Source: Mesostigma viride
Taxonomy: Eukaryota; Streptophyta; Mesostigmatophyceae; Mesostigmatales; Mesostigmataceae
Direction: 5' to 3'
NCBI GenBank assembly: GCA_009746045.1
Contig: RPFO01000050.1
Span: 2,849,216-2,913,215, forward strand
DNA: 64,000 bases
Part shown: positions 1-11,343 of the stretch, in pieces
Numbering within the stretch: the first letter of the stretch is position 1
Layout: every line of letters begins with the position of its first letter
The notes under the pieces: model-generated
The model's input: only the letters and a program-made list of their open reading frames with translations
Told to the model about the DNA's origin: nothing
Database searches by the model: none
Translations under genes and position numbers: made by a program

Positions 1-217
1 TTTCTGATCTTCCAATTGATGGGTCTGTAATTATGTAAGATATTCAGATATCGCGATGACTCGAGCATCGATGCATGGAATGTAATAATGTATTTCATTC
101 AATTATACATCCAATTTAACTCCGCAATTGAGGGGCACACATGTCCATCAGCCCGAGACAACATTTCCCAAGTAATTTTCGATTAGTGATTTAGTGTGGG
201 CCTTCCCGGTTGTTACA
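1..217 (-). mobile_element. Start of an LTR (3' LTR of the gypsy element), cut by the window edge
   Basis: Read on the minus strand, an LTR-like end starting TGTAACAACC lies directly after a polypurine tract, which is the arrangement expected at the 3' LTR of a Ty3/gypsy element. Only the first 217 bases are in the window. The right-hand LTR (15595-16297) begins with the same ten bases, but I see no further similarity, so this may be a diverged or different family member. Confidence 0.5.
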
Positions 218-230
218 TATCTCCCCCTCA
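218..230 (-). other. Polypurine tract of the LTR retrotransposon
   Basis: The minus strand reads TGAGGGGGAGATA immediately before the LTR start TGTAAC. This is the usual plus-strand priming site of reverse transcription, and its position supports a minus-strand element running leftward. Confidence 0.5.
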
Positions 231-656
231 AGACAGGAACTCCCAGTTCCTAGAAGCCAAGAAGAATAAAACAACAACCTCCACAAAACAACACAACAAT
301 AAACAGGAAGTCCACCACCTCTTGGGACAAGCAAGTGGGTTTTTACATCCCCAAAGGGCCTCCTATCTCAGTATCATCTGATCATGTCAACCCTGAATAA
401 GACAAATTCACCCACAGATGAAATGTCATCAAGTGACTAACACACAGGCAACCATGCCTGGATAATACAACTGCAAAGCTACCATGAACTCAGAACTGTC
501 ATTGCTGGAAATCTGGACTGGACATCAGAACTGGTCGCCTCCATTCTGGATCCCCACCTCACTCCACAGCCCATCTCCAACCATCCTGGAACCCTTCACA
601 GAGTGAACCAATCCCCCTTCTTCATATCCTTCCCCCTCGTTCCAAACACTGGTGTC
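231..656. other. Non-coding 3' internal sequence of the gypsy element
   Basis: The segment between the polypurine tract and the first 1.76-kb repeat has only short open frames with no recognisable domain. By position it is the 3' untranslated part of the retrotransposon. Confidence 0.35.
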
Positions 657-2415
657 CATCTTCCCAGTAAAAGTCCTAAATTTAGGACCAAGTGGAATTA
701 AAAAATATATATGCAAACATTAAAATTTGACCCTGGCATTCGTGCCCATGACAGATAACACACTTTTTTAGTTTCTATCAAAAACCTGGGGTCAAATAAT
801 TACATTTAGTGCATGAATGGGCCCTGCCACCTGCCAGACCTCAAAGCGCGAATTTGGCCAAAATGTGGGTTTTAGGACCATTAGGACCAATTATTGTCAA
901 CGCATGACCATGCTATCCACACGGTCCCTTGAGCATCTTACAAGCGCTAGGGGACCCTACGAGGCCTTGGGATGGCGGGGCAGCGTATAACAAGGCCATA
1001 CCCTGCTGTGGCTGCCTCTATACATACGCGTGATTAACGGTGTCACAGATGGTGCAGGTAATGCAATATAGGGTTGCATGGTTGCTGAGGTTGCCCGGCT
1101 TGAACATGGCCCACCCCTTGCGGTAAACTTTCTCTAAGCATATGCCAAACCTTCTTTGACATCACGGACATGCTGGCCACCACCCAGCGATGAAAAAACA
1201 TTGCATTTGCATTGCAACTAACACATGAATGCAGCCAAATCAAGTTACAAAACAACGTTGTGCTAACATGCAACGCTTTGTGAGCGAATTCAGGGTGCAT
1301 GTAACACGTAAACCATACTGTATATACTGTCTGAGAACACCCTGAACGACTGCAGGCCATAGGACCATGGTTTATAACTAACACATGAGTAAAACTGCTC
1401 TTACGCATGTGTGTTTTAGCTGCAGCGGACGACGAAGATAGAGACGTAAAAAATTGTATGACGTAAATCAACTATGTGTGACAGTTATGTGCACAGAGAG
1501 CGTTCCCTCTTTTTAGGCATAGCTGGCTGACTCAAAACACCACGACAGCGTTGCCAGTTACACTCATGATCTAGGACAACCCGGCACTTACCTGCTACTT
1601 ACGTCGCCTCATTCCAGATGGTTGCAAAAAAGTCGCTGAAATCCGCAGCGAGGTCAGCTTTCCGAGAGCTGAGCGCACCAAAGCTGGCCAACCGGTTCGA
1701 CAATGATATAAACCACGCTTGTGCTGCGTTCTAGGTCCAAGAAATACCGAAAGTGAAGACCTATAAGGTGCGCTCGCTGCCCAGCCTGAACGTCCCTAAA
1801 ACATGGTCGACAATGGAAATCGGGCAAGAATATCACGGCCCAGGCGCTCCCATGTCAAATACTCCGTTTCTAAACTCCAGACTATAATAAAAATCGTCCA
1901 CAAAAATTTCCTGGCTTGATTCGCACCACCATTGCTAATACACTAACATGTTTGTGCCAAAATCGACCCTCCGCGAGCAGGCGATCTGCGACCCATTTGT
2001 GTTGTGCCGCTGTGATACAGCGCTACACATAAAAACTTGCGCAGAAGATATTCACAGCCTTTAAGCATAACTAACAACCTTTCGTTTTTGCTACTGGGCG
2101 CCCGAAATGATAAACGCACGTGAAAACGCCGGCCACGATTGTCAGGTCGCCATATCCACCTCACTTCATTCCCGCACCCACTTTTTCGCTCCAAAATCGG
2201 TTATATTTTTGGTCGAGGTACCTACTTTCCCGCCATTATACCCGGTACCCGGGTACGGAATCCGGGTACCATGTGCCGGTACCACGGGTCGGGTACATCA
2301 TGCCGGGTACGGTCCACATGGGGTACGGTCCATATAGTGACCCCCCCCCCGGTACCTCGGTTATAGTGACCACTAGGACGATTTAGGACAAAGTCCTAAA
2401 TTTAGGACCGTGGGA
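657..2415. repeat. 1.76-kb direct repeat, copy 1
   Basis: This segment is nearly identical to 3772-5536. The differences seen are scattered single bases plus a 6-base insertion in copy 2 near 4297. Both copies start CATCTTCCCAGT and end CCGTGGGA, with the palindrome TCCTAAATTTAGGA close to each end. The right end carries repeated GGTAC/GGGTAC motifs. The longest frame (1043-1471, minus) matches nothing I know. I found no convincing target duplication. It interrupts the retroelement's 3' part, so it behaves as an insertion of unknown class. Confidence 0.75.
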
Positions 2416-3657
2416 GGCTTAACACTGGGAAATGCTCCACCATGGACACCAGATCTGGCCAGTTCCTGCTGACCTGAATATCCAAGCAGGTCTCAGCAGC
2501 CTTGCCCAACTCAGCTGAAAACCTACTGCACTGGGCAGGGTAGGACAGAGTGACCACAGCCTGTCGGAGGGGATCGAAGACCCAGCCACTGGCAGTCTTA
2601 TGGCGACATAGCCAGCTGCTATAGGCCCACCACAGCTGTAGAAAGGCCTTGATAGGCCCCCACCTGGCGCCCAAGATGGGTACCAGCACCCTCAAAGGTG
2701 TGAGCCTGGCCCTCAGCTCGTTAGGGAACTTTGGTAACTGCAGCCCCACAAAGACTGTGCTGTCCTTGTGTGGAAAACAAGACATCACAGAGCAGTTGGA
2801 CGACGGAGTAAGGTCAAACTCTCCCTGCTTGACAGCCTGCTCAAGTAGCTCAGTGTAGGTCTGGGAATATCCAACTGGCTTGAGCCCTGCAAAGGCGAGT
2901 CTCAGGTCACTGGGCAGAGCCTCCATCAAGTCCTGGCCCTCCACCGGCCTCATGTCAAACGAAGGCCACGGGTACACTGCAAAGACGGTGTGCATAATGT
3001 AAGCCACCATAGGTGACCCAATCTCACAGAGACTGGGGGGCAGACAGTCAAGGGCCAACTCTACCATACCCTCAGGTACTAGTTCACCCTCCTCCACCAC
3101 TGTCTGATCCAATGCCTGCATGGCTGTGTACAAGGATTTACACCACTCGCACTGTCCAGGAGCACAATTACGGTGGTCCAAGAACTGCTCCACCTGTCTG
3201 GTTGGGACAGCTGACCTGGGCAAGTGTACCACCACCTTAGGGGGTGGAGGAGCCTCCGTAGGAGAGGGGACTGAGACCACCGGGGTGGGGATAGCCCCCT
3301 GAGCTACTGGAGCCTCAGAAAGTGCAGGCACAGCAGAACCCACAGTTGGAATGTGCCCAGCCCTCAAGTGTTCTGCCATCTGAGTAACCAGACCCTCCAC
3401 ATTAATCAACCTGGTTATCAAGGCCCCGTGACGCTGCTCGTGCCGTTGCTGATCATGTACCATGTACGCTGGAACAGATTGAGAAAATGGGCTTCCACAA
3501 ACCCAGCGTCTTCCTGGATCGAAGGGCCCGTGGCTCTGGGGCCAGCGTAGTCGTGCTGAAAGACATACGTAGCCCTCACGTCCTCTTGGGTTCGTGCAGG
3601 TGGCCTGGGTGTCCCCTCAGGATGGGAGTCGGCCATGGCTGGCAACCACAGACACAA
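2416..3657 (-). pseudogene. Extra 3' ORF of the gypsy element, unknown function, frameshifted
   Basis: Two overlapping minus-strand frames cover this stretch: an upstream one (3657-3418) and a longer one of about 350 codons (3463-2402). They join through an apparent frameshift near 3420-3460. The protein is proline-rich at its start, then mixed, with a Cys-rich CAPGQCEWC motif and no catalytic motif I recognise. It lies after the chromodomain of pol in the same orientation, so it is likely an accessory third ORF of the retroelement; a captured host fragment or a second gag-like protein is also possible. The last codons run into the 1.76-kb repeat, which truncates it. Confidence 0.4.
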
Positions 3658-3771
3658 AACACCAAAAAGAGGTGTTAGCAGTGCTCACTGGGAGCTATGA
3701 AGGGGAGCACACCGCTCAGAGCCCATGACATACCACTCAGGCAAGGTGATACCATGACGCTGACAATATAA

Positions 3772-5536
3772 CATCTTCCCAGTAAAAGTCCTAAATTTAG
3801 GACCAAGTGGAATGAAAAAATATATATGCAAACATTAAAATTTGACCCTGGCATTCGTGCCCATGACAGATAACACACTTTTTTAGTTTCTATCAAAAAC
3901 CTGGGGTCAAATAATTACATTTAGTGCATGAATGGGCCCTGCCACCTGCCAGACCTCAAAGCGCGAATTTGGCCAAAATGTGGGTTTTAGGACCATTAGG
4001 ACCAATTATTGTCAACGCATGACCATGCTATCCACACGGTCCCTTGAGCATCTTACAAGCGCTAGGGGACCCTACGAGGCCTTGGGATGGCGGGGCAGCG
4101 TATAACAAGGCCATACCCTGCTGTGGCTGCCTCTATATATACGCGTGATTAACGGTGTCACAGATGGTGCAGGTAATGCAATATAGGGTTGCATGGTTGC
4201 TGAGGTTGCCCGGCTTGAACATGGCCCACCCCTTGCGGTAAACTTTCTCTAAGCATATGCCAAACCTTCTTTGACATCACGGACATGCTGGCCACCGGCA
4301 CCACCCAGCGATGAAAAAACATTGCATTTGCATTGCAACTAACACATGAATGCAGCCAAATCAAGTTACAAAACAACGTTGTGCTAACATGCAACGCTTT
4401 GTGAGCGAATTCAGGGTGCATGTAACACGTAAACCATACTGTATATACTGTCTGAGAACACCCTGAACGACTGCAGGCCATAGGACCATGGTTTATAACT
4501 AACACATGAGTAAAACTGCTCTTACGCATGTGTGTTTTAGCTGCAGCGGACGACGAAGATAGAGACGTAAAAAATTGTATGACGTAAACCAACTATGTGT
4601 GACAGTTATGTGCACAGAGAGCGTCCCCTCTTTTTAGGCATAGCTGGCTGACTCAAAACACCACGACAGCGTTGCCAGTTACACTCATGATCTAGGACAA
4701 CCCGGCACTTACCTGCTACTTACGTCGCCTCATTCCAGATGGTTGCAAAAAAGTCGCTGAAATCCGCAGCGAGGTCAGCTTTCCGAGAGCTGAGCGCACC
4801 AAAGCTGGCCAACCGGTTCGACAATGATATAAACCACGCTTGTGCTGCGTTCTAGGTCCAAGAAATACCGAAAGTGAAGACCTATAAGGTGCGCTCGCTG
4901 CCCAGCCTGAACGTCCCTAAAACATGGTCGACAATGGAAATCGGGCAAGAATATCACGGCCCAGGCGCTCCCATGTCAAATACTCCGTTTCTAAACTCCA
5001 GACTATAATAAAAATCGTCCACAAAAATTTCCTGGCTTGATTCGCACCACCATTGCTAATACACTAACATGTTTGTGCCAAAATCGACCCTCCGCGAGCA
5101 GGCGATCTGCGACCCATTTGTGTTGTGCCGCTGTGATACAGCGCTACACATAAAAACTTGCGCAGAAAATATTCACAGCCTTTAAGCATAACTAACAACC
5201 TTTCGTTTTTGCTACTGGGCGCCCGAAATGATAAACGCACGTGAAAACGCCGGCCACGATTGTCAGGTCGCCATATCCACCTCACTTCATTCCCGCACCC
5301 ACTTTTTCGCTCCAAAATCGGTTATATTTTTGGTCGAGGTACCTACTTTCCCGCCATTATACCCGGTACCCGGGTACGGAATCCGGGTACCATGTGCCGG
5401 TACCACGGGTCGGGTACATCATGCCGGGTACGGTCCACATGGGGTACGGTCCATATAGTGACCCCCCCCCCGGTACCTCGGTTATAGTGACCACTAGGAC
5501 GATTTAGGACAAAGTCCTAAATTTAGGACCGTGGGA
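3772..5536. repeat. 1.76-kb direct repeat, copy 2
   Basis: This is the second copy of the repeat at 657-2415, in the same orientation and nearly identical. It separates the chromodomain end of pol from the 3' ORF. The high identity implies recent spread or a recent duplication. Confidence 0.75.
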
Positions 5537-6273
5537 TGATTATTACATTGATTTTTACATATATGTGTGATTGACTCTAGTACAGCAGAGTGACTGTTGG
5601 TGAGATCAGACAACCATAGCCACGTAGCAGTCACCTCTAGCTCTCCCTTCCAGTGTACCTTAAACTGCAACTGTTTGGTACGACCTTTCCCCTTCACCCT
5701 GTGAGCCAACAACCGCTCCACTTCATAGATCTTCTCCCCCTCAGAATCCAATTCATAAGGCAAAGGGGCAGACAATCTGCCTGGTAAGGTGTTGCGCCTG
5801 TACAGCTTCAGCTGGGCTAGGTGAAAAATATTATTCCTGAGCTTCCAGTGAGAAGGCACTTGGACCTGGACCACTGTACCATAGTGGAAGGTTGCCAACA
5901 CTGGGTAAGGACCCAACCAGAGTGGTTGCAGTTTCCTGCACTGCTCCTTCTCAGGCAGCACTCTGTTGGCTTCCAACAGCACCAAGTCCCCAGGAACTAC
6001 AAAGGAATGACTGGCCACCGTCTGCTGCCAGGCGTTAGTCAGGTACTTGTCCTGTGTCCTCAACATCTGGGTAGCCACGATGCTGTGAGCCTCCTGGAAG
6101 GAAGCCAACAACTGCTGGACTGAACCAAGACGTCGCTGGAAAGGGCCTTCAGCGTCTCTTTCAGGCAGTTCCAAGTCGAATGGTGTCAGGGGACACTGAC
6201 CATTGCAGATTACAAAGGGGGACATCTGGTGAGGAGCCAGAGGAGAGTTGTTGATGGCGAATTCTATGAAAGG
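5537..6273 (-). CDS. pol: Gypsy pol, 3' part: integrase C-terminal region and chromodomain
   Basis: This frame continues the integrase core interrupted at 6280-6996; the sequence IEFAINNS just before MSPFVICNG is the usual end of a gypsy integrase core. A GPYPVL-type integrase C-terminal segment follows (WLGPYPVLATF). Near the end lies a chromodomain: YEVERLLAHR, then FKVHWKG, then ATWLWLSDL. Chromodomains in this position define chromoviruses and are thought to steer integration to particular chromatin. The tryptophans and the KWKG-like core are present. The stop codon lies inside the adjoining 1.76-kb repeat, so the natural C-terminus has been replaced. Confidence 0.85.
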
Positions 6274-6279
6274 TAGCTT

Positions 6280-6996
6280 AGTTAGTCTCCATGCTTTGCT
6301 GTAGACTAAGTCTCAAAGGCATTGTGAATACAACGTATGAATAAGCCTTGTAAACCCACGTTGGTATATGAATATAAATACCACGTGGGCTATGCAGATA
6401 GGGATGCTAGTCGAGTCGCATACGTTTCCCTAGATAGGTACTTTGGGTACTGAGGTACGTGACAGATGTCAGTACCCAGTATACGTAGTGTCCTGTCATT
6501 GGACGGTACTAGAGTATCCTAGATAGGGACCGTACTGCAGCGTGCATTGATTTGTGATCGCACGATGCAGTGACTAGGCAGCTACCTGTCATCGTGCGGC
6601 CTCGGGCCAACGGTCTGCACCCAACGGTCACTGGCTGCGCAGCCAGTGACCGTTGGGTGCAGACCGTTGGCCCGAGGCCGCACGATGACAGGTAGCTGCC
6701 TAGTCACTGCATCGTGCGATCACAAATCAATGCACGCTGCAGTACGGTCCCTATCTAGGATACTCTAGTACCGTCCAATGACAGGACACTACGTATACTG
6801 GGTACTGACATCTGTCACGTACCTCAGTACCCAAAGTACCTATCTAGGGAAACGTATGCGACTCGACTAGCATCCCTATCTGCATAGCCCACGTGGTATT
6901 TATATTCATATACCAACGTGGGTTTACAAGGCTTATTCATACGTTGTATTCACAATGCCTTTGAGACTTAGTCTACAGCAAAGCATGGAGACTAAC
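6280..6996. mobile_element. Perfect palindromic insertion (foldback) with 6-base target duplication
   Basis: Two inverted arms of about 358 bases meet without a spacer at 6638/6639 (GGCTGC|GCAGCC), and every part I compared matched. It is flanked by TAGCTT at 6274-6279 and again at 6997-7002. Removing it with one TAGCTT restores the integrase reading frame, so it is a genuine transposition-like insertion. It has no coding capacity. Confidence 0.85.
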
Positions 6997-7002
6997 TAGC
7001 TT

Positions 7003-7905
7003 CTTGTCCCAGTCCTTGTTGTCGTGGGTACAATAGTGCTTTTGACACTCCCTGACGATTCGGTTCATCCTCTCCACCGCCCCAGTACTGGCACACCTGT
7101 ATGCCACACCGAAGGCCAGCTTAGTGTCTAGGATGTCAAAGAATGACTTCCAAAACCCTGACAACCAAAGGGGGTCCTGATCAGTGATGATAACTCTAGG
7201 CATGCCGTGCAGACGGTAGATCTCCTTCATAAACAAATCCACACACTGTGCAGCGGTGAGATGAGTGTTGCAAGGAATCAGATGGCACATCCTGGAAAGT
7301 CTGTCCATGACCACAAGGATCCTGTCATTGCCACCATCTGACATGGGGAGACCACAGATAAAATCCATAGTCACACTGATCCAAGGACGCAGGGGAATGG
7401 GCATAGCCATGGGAAAGATGGGCGTGGCTTGGTTCCTGACCTTGTTTCTCTGGCAGGAGTCACAAGAATCCACGTAGGCCTTAACATCCTGATAAAGGCC
7501 AGGCCACCAAAATCTCTGCTGCACCTCATGAAGTAGCTTAGCATAACCAGGATGACACGCAGTCACATCGTCATGGAAACAGTGTAACACTGTGGGAATG
7601 GCCATCTCAGGCACATACACTTTCCTAGTCACCGTATGCTCTGCATCATGAGTGTGAACATACAGAACGCCCTCCCAGTATTCTACAGGTCTATTGCCAA
7701 AGTTGCCCCTCTGAATAGCTGCAGTAGCCATGTCCTCCGTCTTGGTGAAGGCCTTGATGACGTCCAGCAGGGAAATATTTAAAGGATTAGGCAACACCAG
7801 GTCCTTGTCAGGTCCCAGGGGCTGCATCTGCATCTCCTCTTCCTGCCCAGGACTAGCCACCAACTGCTTGGATGAGACAGTAGTAGCTATAGGCCCCTTT
7901 TGCAT
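7003..7905 (-). CDS. pol: Gypsy pol: integrase zinc-binding domain and catalytic core
   Basis: This frame carries the HHCC zinc domain: a histidine pair in LHCFHDDVTACHPG and the CDSCQ cysteine pair. The integrase core follows. The three acidic positions are visible as MDFICGLP, ITDQDPLW and the glutamate in GAVERMNR. The product inserts retrotransposon DNA into the host genome. The reading frame is broken from the upstream RNase H/linker frame near 7870-7905 and is split from its C-terminal part by the palindrome at 6280-6996, so this copy cannot be active as it stands. Confidence 0.9.
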
Positions 7906-8377
7906 GCCTTGCCATCACCTGAGAGGCCAACACCTTGGACCGGCCTACCAACGCAGGGTCCATGACCCACTTTCTGGGCCTACCTCTGCTGCGCCTAGCA
8001 GGGTCTCCTTCACCAGGCTGCACTGTGGTAGTGGGCACCTCACCGTCAGGACTTCTCCTAAGACTGTCAGACAGTGACTGGACACCCTCCTGGACGCCTG
8101 TCAACTCTGGGACAGAGCCCTGGTCGATGAGCATCACGGGACCACCGTTATTCCCTACAGGTGGTGTCAACAGTTGAGAAACCTTCTGGTTGTTGGCCTG
8201 AGCTCTAGTCAAGGCTCCACACTCTACCACAGAAATCAGGGCAGCACAGATGTCCAAGTCCTCATGAAAACTCCCCATTAAATCCCTCCTCCTGGACAGG
8301 GCGTCAGGCACCACATTCTGCGTACCAGGAATGTACCTCACAGAGAAAGGTCCGAACCCCCCAGGAACTCCATCCAT
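7853..8377 (-). CDS. pol: Gypsy pol: RNase H end and linker, in a shifted frame
   Basis: This frame carries the standard connector between RNase H and integrase: YIPGTQNVVPDALSRR, a widely conserved gypsy signature. It then runs through a poorly conserved linker. It overlaps the RT frame ending at 8338 and the integrase frame beginning at 7905, so two frameshifts separate the three pol pieces. These are most simply decay mutations, since programmed shifting at both places would be unusual. Confidence 0.8.
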   Translation of the reverse strand: MDGVPGGFGPFSVRYIPGTQNVVPDALSRRRDLMGSFHEDLDICAALISVVECGALTRAQANNQKVSQLLTPPVGNNGGPVMLIDQGSVPELTGVQEGVQSLSDSLRRSPDGEVPTTTVQPGEGDPARRSRGRPRKWVMDPALVGRSKVLASQVMARHAKGAYSYYCLIQAVGG

Positions 8378-9627
8378 CCAGCCATCCTCTTACTCATCCG
8401 AGTCTGTTCCAACACATGTACCAAGGGCCTGTGGTCAGTCATCAGGGTAATAGACTCGTTGCCCTGTCCATCCTTGGCGCTGCTGGCCACAGAAAACTGA
8501 GCCCCCTTCAGTAGGTGTTCCCACTTATGACAGGCCACCACCAATCCCAGCAGCTCCTGCTCATGAACAGGGTAGTTACGTTCTGCAGACGTCATACTCC
8601 TGGACATGTATTCCACTGGTTGAGGACCCTTGCCATGATCTTGCATTAGTACTGCACCAATAGCACCCTGTGAGGCATCAGACCTAACCTGGTATGGCAA
8701 GTCTGGGTTGGGGCCCACCAACAAGGGAGCAGTGGTAAGCTTCTGCTTCAACACATCAAAAGCTTGCTGGCATGCTGCAGTCCACTCAAAGGGAACATCC
8801 TTCTTGAGCAGGGCTAACAGGGGACCAGAGATGGCCGCCATGTCAGGGATGAACCGTCGGTACCAGCCCACCAGGCCCAGAAAGGATTTGACATCATGAG
8901 CTGACTTCAACACAGGCCACTCCAAAACAGCAGAGACCTTGCTGGCCTCAGGAGTCATACCTGCAGCACTCAGCTGGTAGCCCAGAAACTTCACCTCTTG
9001 GCCCCACTCCACCTTGGACCTCTTCACCGACAGATGATACTGATGGATCACCTTAAGGACCTCCTCCACGTTCTCCAAATGCTCTCTGAAGGTACGAGAG
9101 TGTACCAGAATGTCGTCCAGGTAGACGACCACACAAGTCCTGAAGACCACCCTGGTAGTGTCACACAAGTGGGCAATGTCTTTGAACCTGGGGTTGCGAA
9201 GATCAGGTGAGATCTGGGGCAGGGCATTTCCAGTTAGGTGGCCAAAGATAGCATTGACAAACATCTGCATAGTGGCAGGACTGTTAGAGGCACCCATGGG
9301 CATTACGGTCCACTGGAACTGTCCCCATGGGGTAGAAAAGGCCGTCTTGGGGATGTCCTCAGTAGCCACCCTGATCTGCCAGAAAGCATGCCTGAGGTCA
9401 AACTTTGTAAAGAAGGCAGCTCCTGCAGTCCTCTCCAGCAACTCATCAATTCTTGGCAGAGGGTACCTGGACTTGACAGTCACCTTGTTCAGTCCCCTCA
9501 GGTCAATGCACAACCTCCACCCCCCATCATGCTTGGGTACAAGCAAACATCCAGAACTGAAAGGGCTGTTAGCTGGGAGGATCAGACCAGCCTCCAACAG
9601 GCCAATAAGTATGGTCTTCAGCTCCGC
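8338..9627 (-). CDS. pol: Gypsy pol: reverse transcriptase and RNase H
   Basis: The reverse transcriptase shows LVPKHDGGWRLCIDLRGLN, then the first catalytic aspartate in FFTKFDLRHAFWQIRV, then VYLDDILVHS with the catalytic aspartate pair. Between them, after GHLTG, there are roughly 30 extra residues before the YLDD strand. The RNase H domain follows: the first aspartate in VRSDASQGAIGAVL, the glutamate in HEQELLGLV and TDHRPLVHVL. The start is artificial, because the hAT insertion at 9636-11335 cuts the frame directly before MAELK; the missing upstream piece is at 11344-11546. Confidence 0.93.
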   Translation of the reverse strand, partial: AELKTILIGLLEAGLILPANSPFSSGCLLVPKHDGGWRLCIDLRGLNKVTVKSRYPLPRIDELLERTAGAAFFTKFDLRHAFWQIRVATEDIPKTAFSTPWGQFQWTVMPMGASNSPATMQMFVNAIFGHLTGNALPQISPDLRNPRFKDIAHLCDTTRVVFRTCVVVYLDDILVHSRTFREHLENVEEVLKVIHQYHLSVKRSKVEWGQEVKFLGYQLSAAGMTPEASKVSAVLEWPVLKSAHDVKSFLGLVGWYRRFIPDMAAISGPLLALLKKDVPFEWTAACQQAFDVLKQKLTTAPLLVGPNPDLPYQVRSDASQGAIGAVLMQDHGKGPQPVEYMSRSMTSAERNYPVHEQELLGLVVACHKWEHLLKGAQFSVASSAKDGQGNESITLMTDHRPLVHVLEQTRMSKRMAGWMEFLGGSDLSL

Positions 9628-9635
9628 CATCTCTG
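9628..9635. other. Left 8-base target duplication (CATCTCTG) of hAT copy 1
   Basis: CATCTCTG occurs at 9628-9635 and again at 11336-11343, exactly flanking the hAT element. Eight bases is the standard hAT duplication length. Confidence 0.85.
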
Positions 9636-10036
9636 CCGGGTTGGTCAGTACGCCGTACGGAGCCGCAGAAGTACGGGAAAACGTACACTGAAGGCCTCCG
9701 CCGTATGTACGCGTACTTTACTTCAGAATACGCGGTTTGGACTTAGAATTTTTCGGGGTACCAGCGGGCAGCGGGCACTGGCGCGGTGCCCAGGTTCTGG
9801 GCGCGGCGCGTTCACTGCACATTTGAGATTTTTACTACTAGAAGTAGATGCGTACAGTTCTTTCCATAAAGCGCAAGCCTTGCAAAATCTTTGGCCGGTA
9901 GGAGACAGCTAGGACTAGGTACATCACGCATAATGACAGCAAATGCCAGCTGTGCTACTGACGGTGTAATGCAATATAGCGAGGACGAGGCCAGTGCGAC
10001 TGTGCGATAGTGTGCAGCCATTTTCGATTTGCAGCC

Positions 10037-10530
10037 ATGCCGAAGAAAGGGCCTGAATGGGATTTCGTTGTCGAGAAGAAAGAAGCAGTCACGGATGCTG
10101 TTAGTAACACAACGCAGTATGTGTCGAGGATGTTCTGCTCATTTTGCAACAAGAACTTCTCCTACAAGGCGGGGCCAATAAGCGTATTCCGAGTCCGTGC
10201 ACACTTTGCCGGAATCGCAGGGGAAGGGGTGTTACCCTGCGACAAAATTCCACCGAATATCCGGAACAGGTTTCTCAGGATTGCTAACAACAAGTTGCAG
10301 AAGTCAGACGCCAAGAAGGTGCACACTTTGAACAGGGCAATGGCGGAGATGGGAGGGGCTGCGCCGGCTGACTTGTCGTCGGTTCCCAGCAAGCATCAAG
10401 GCCAGCTGAGCATCACCAAATGGCTGGTTCCCGTCGACGAACAAGGTATCCAGCTGCTGGCTGCCGAATTTTTTATCGAGAACGGCATTGCCTTCAATGC
10501 GGCTGAGAGCGCCTCTTTCAAGCAGATGGT
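10037..10530 (+). pseudogene. hAT transposase N-terminus with BED zinc finger, truncated
   Basis: The protein has a BED-type zinc finger: the pair CSFCNKNF, then RAHFAGIAGEGVLPC and PPNIRNRF, which is a classical plant-type hAT pattern. It is followed by QLSITKWL and an ENGIAFNAAESASFKQMV segment that precedes the catalytic core in full hAT proteins. The core and the C-terminal dimerisation region are missing. BED fingers bind the transposon ends, so such a fragment might still bind DNA, but this is inference. An inverted, slightly longer version lies at 11930-12500. Confidence 0.85.
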
Positions 10531-10754
10531 ACCCGAAAATACTTATACCATCTTCAGCCGGTGTAGTATGTGATGGCAGCTAGTGGGTGATGGCCGATGG
10601 TTGCATGGACCCATGTGATGGATGGGACATGAAGTTATAACTCACAAGTTACTAGCAATAGTATAGTGAGAACAAGGGCTGCATGCGCTGCCGTTATGAA
10701 AGCATGGCCGTGCTGGCTTGAATAATTGCATGGACCAACGTGGAGTAATCTCCA

Positions 10755-10986
10755 TGGCAGCGGGGGTGCTGTTGTGCATTTTGTCAATGCATGATGAATG
10801 TGTGTGCACATGTGTGTATGTGTATGGAGCTTGTTGTGGGATCCTTGAGAGCAAGGTCCTTGGACCTTGTGTCTTATGTCCTCTGCTGTTGTGCATTTTG
10901 TCAATGATGAATGTGTGTGCACATGTGTGTATGTGTATGGAGCTTGTTGTGGGATCCTTGAGAGCAAGGTCCTTGGACCTTGTGTC
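10755..10986. repeat. Tandem duplication (about 114 bases, 2 copies) inside hAT copy 1
   Basis: The stretch from the CTGTTGTGCATTTTGTC motif through TGTCTTATGTCCTCT occurs twice in tandem. It contains a TGTGTGCACATGTGTGTATG purine-pyrimidine alternating run. Confidence 0.7.
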
Positions 10987-11343
10987 TTATGTCCTCTCAT
11001 GCATTATATAGTGGATGGCTTTCCTTACAATTAACTAATTAATTGATTCCTTACAGTTCCCGTTGCAGTCTGCTCCCCCCAGCATTTAACAAATCATAAT
11101 CAGATAGGATTGCAGGGCATAAATTAATGGAAGATGTTAATAAATAAGCATATACACCAAATTTCAGTTGCAATAACTGCATGACCATCATCAAGGAGCG
11201 TGCTAATTGGGTGACTGACAATTGGACCACAAAAACGGTCGCGTATTTTACCGCCGCGTATTTTACACCCCCCACGTATAATACGCGTATTTTAGGTCCG
11301 CGTATTATACCCCGTACCCGTATTTGCCAACCTAGCATCTCTG

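Larger units (their letters stand above)
9636..11335 (+). mobile_element. Non-autonomous hAT element, copy 1 (1.70 kb)
   Basis: The element starts CCGGGTTGG and ends CCAACCTAG and is bracketed by 8-base duplications. It encodes only the N-terminal part of a hAT transposase (10037-10530). Compared with copy 2, about 85 bases after the BED-domain region are replaced by roughly 460 bases (about 10528-10988), which include a 114-base tandem duplication. Subterminal regions are rich in GCGTATT/AATACGC motifs. It interrupts pol just upstream of the RT. Confidence 0.88.

Noticed and set aside
1043-1471. 142-codon frame in the 1.76-kb repeat (and its twin at 4158-4592)
   Set aside because: Both copies keep it open only because they are nearly identical; composition and motifs do not suggest a protein. 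A plus-strand frame near 1620-1735 looked slightly more protein-like, but it is too short to call.
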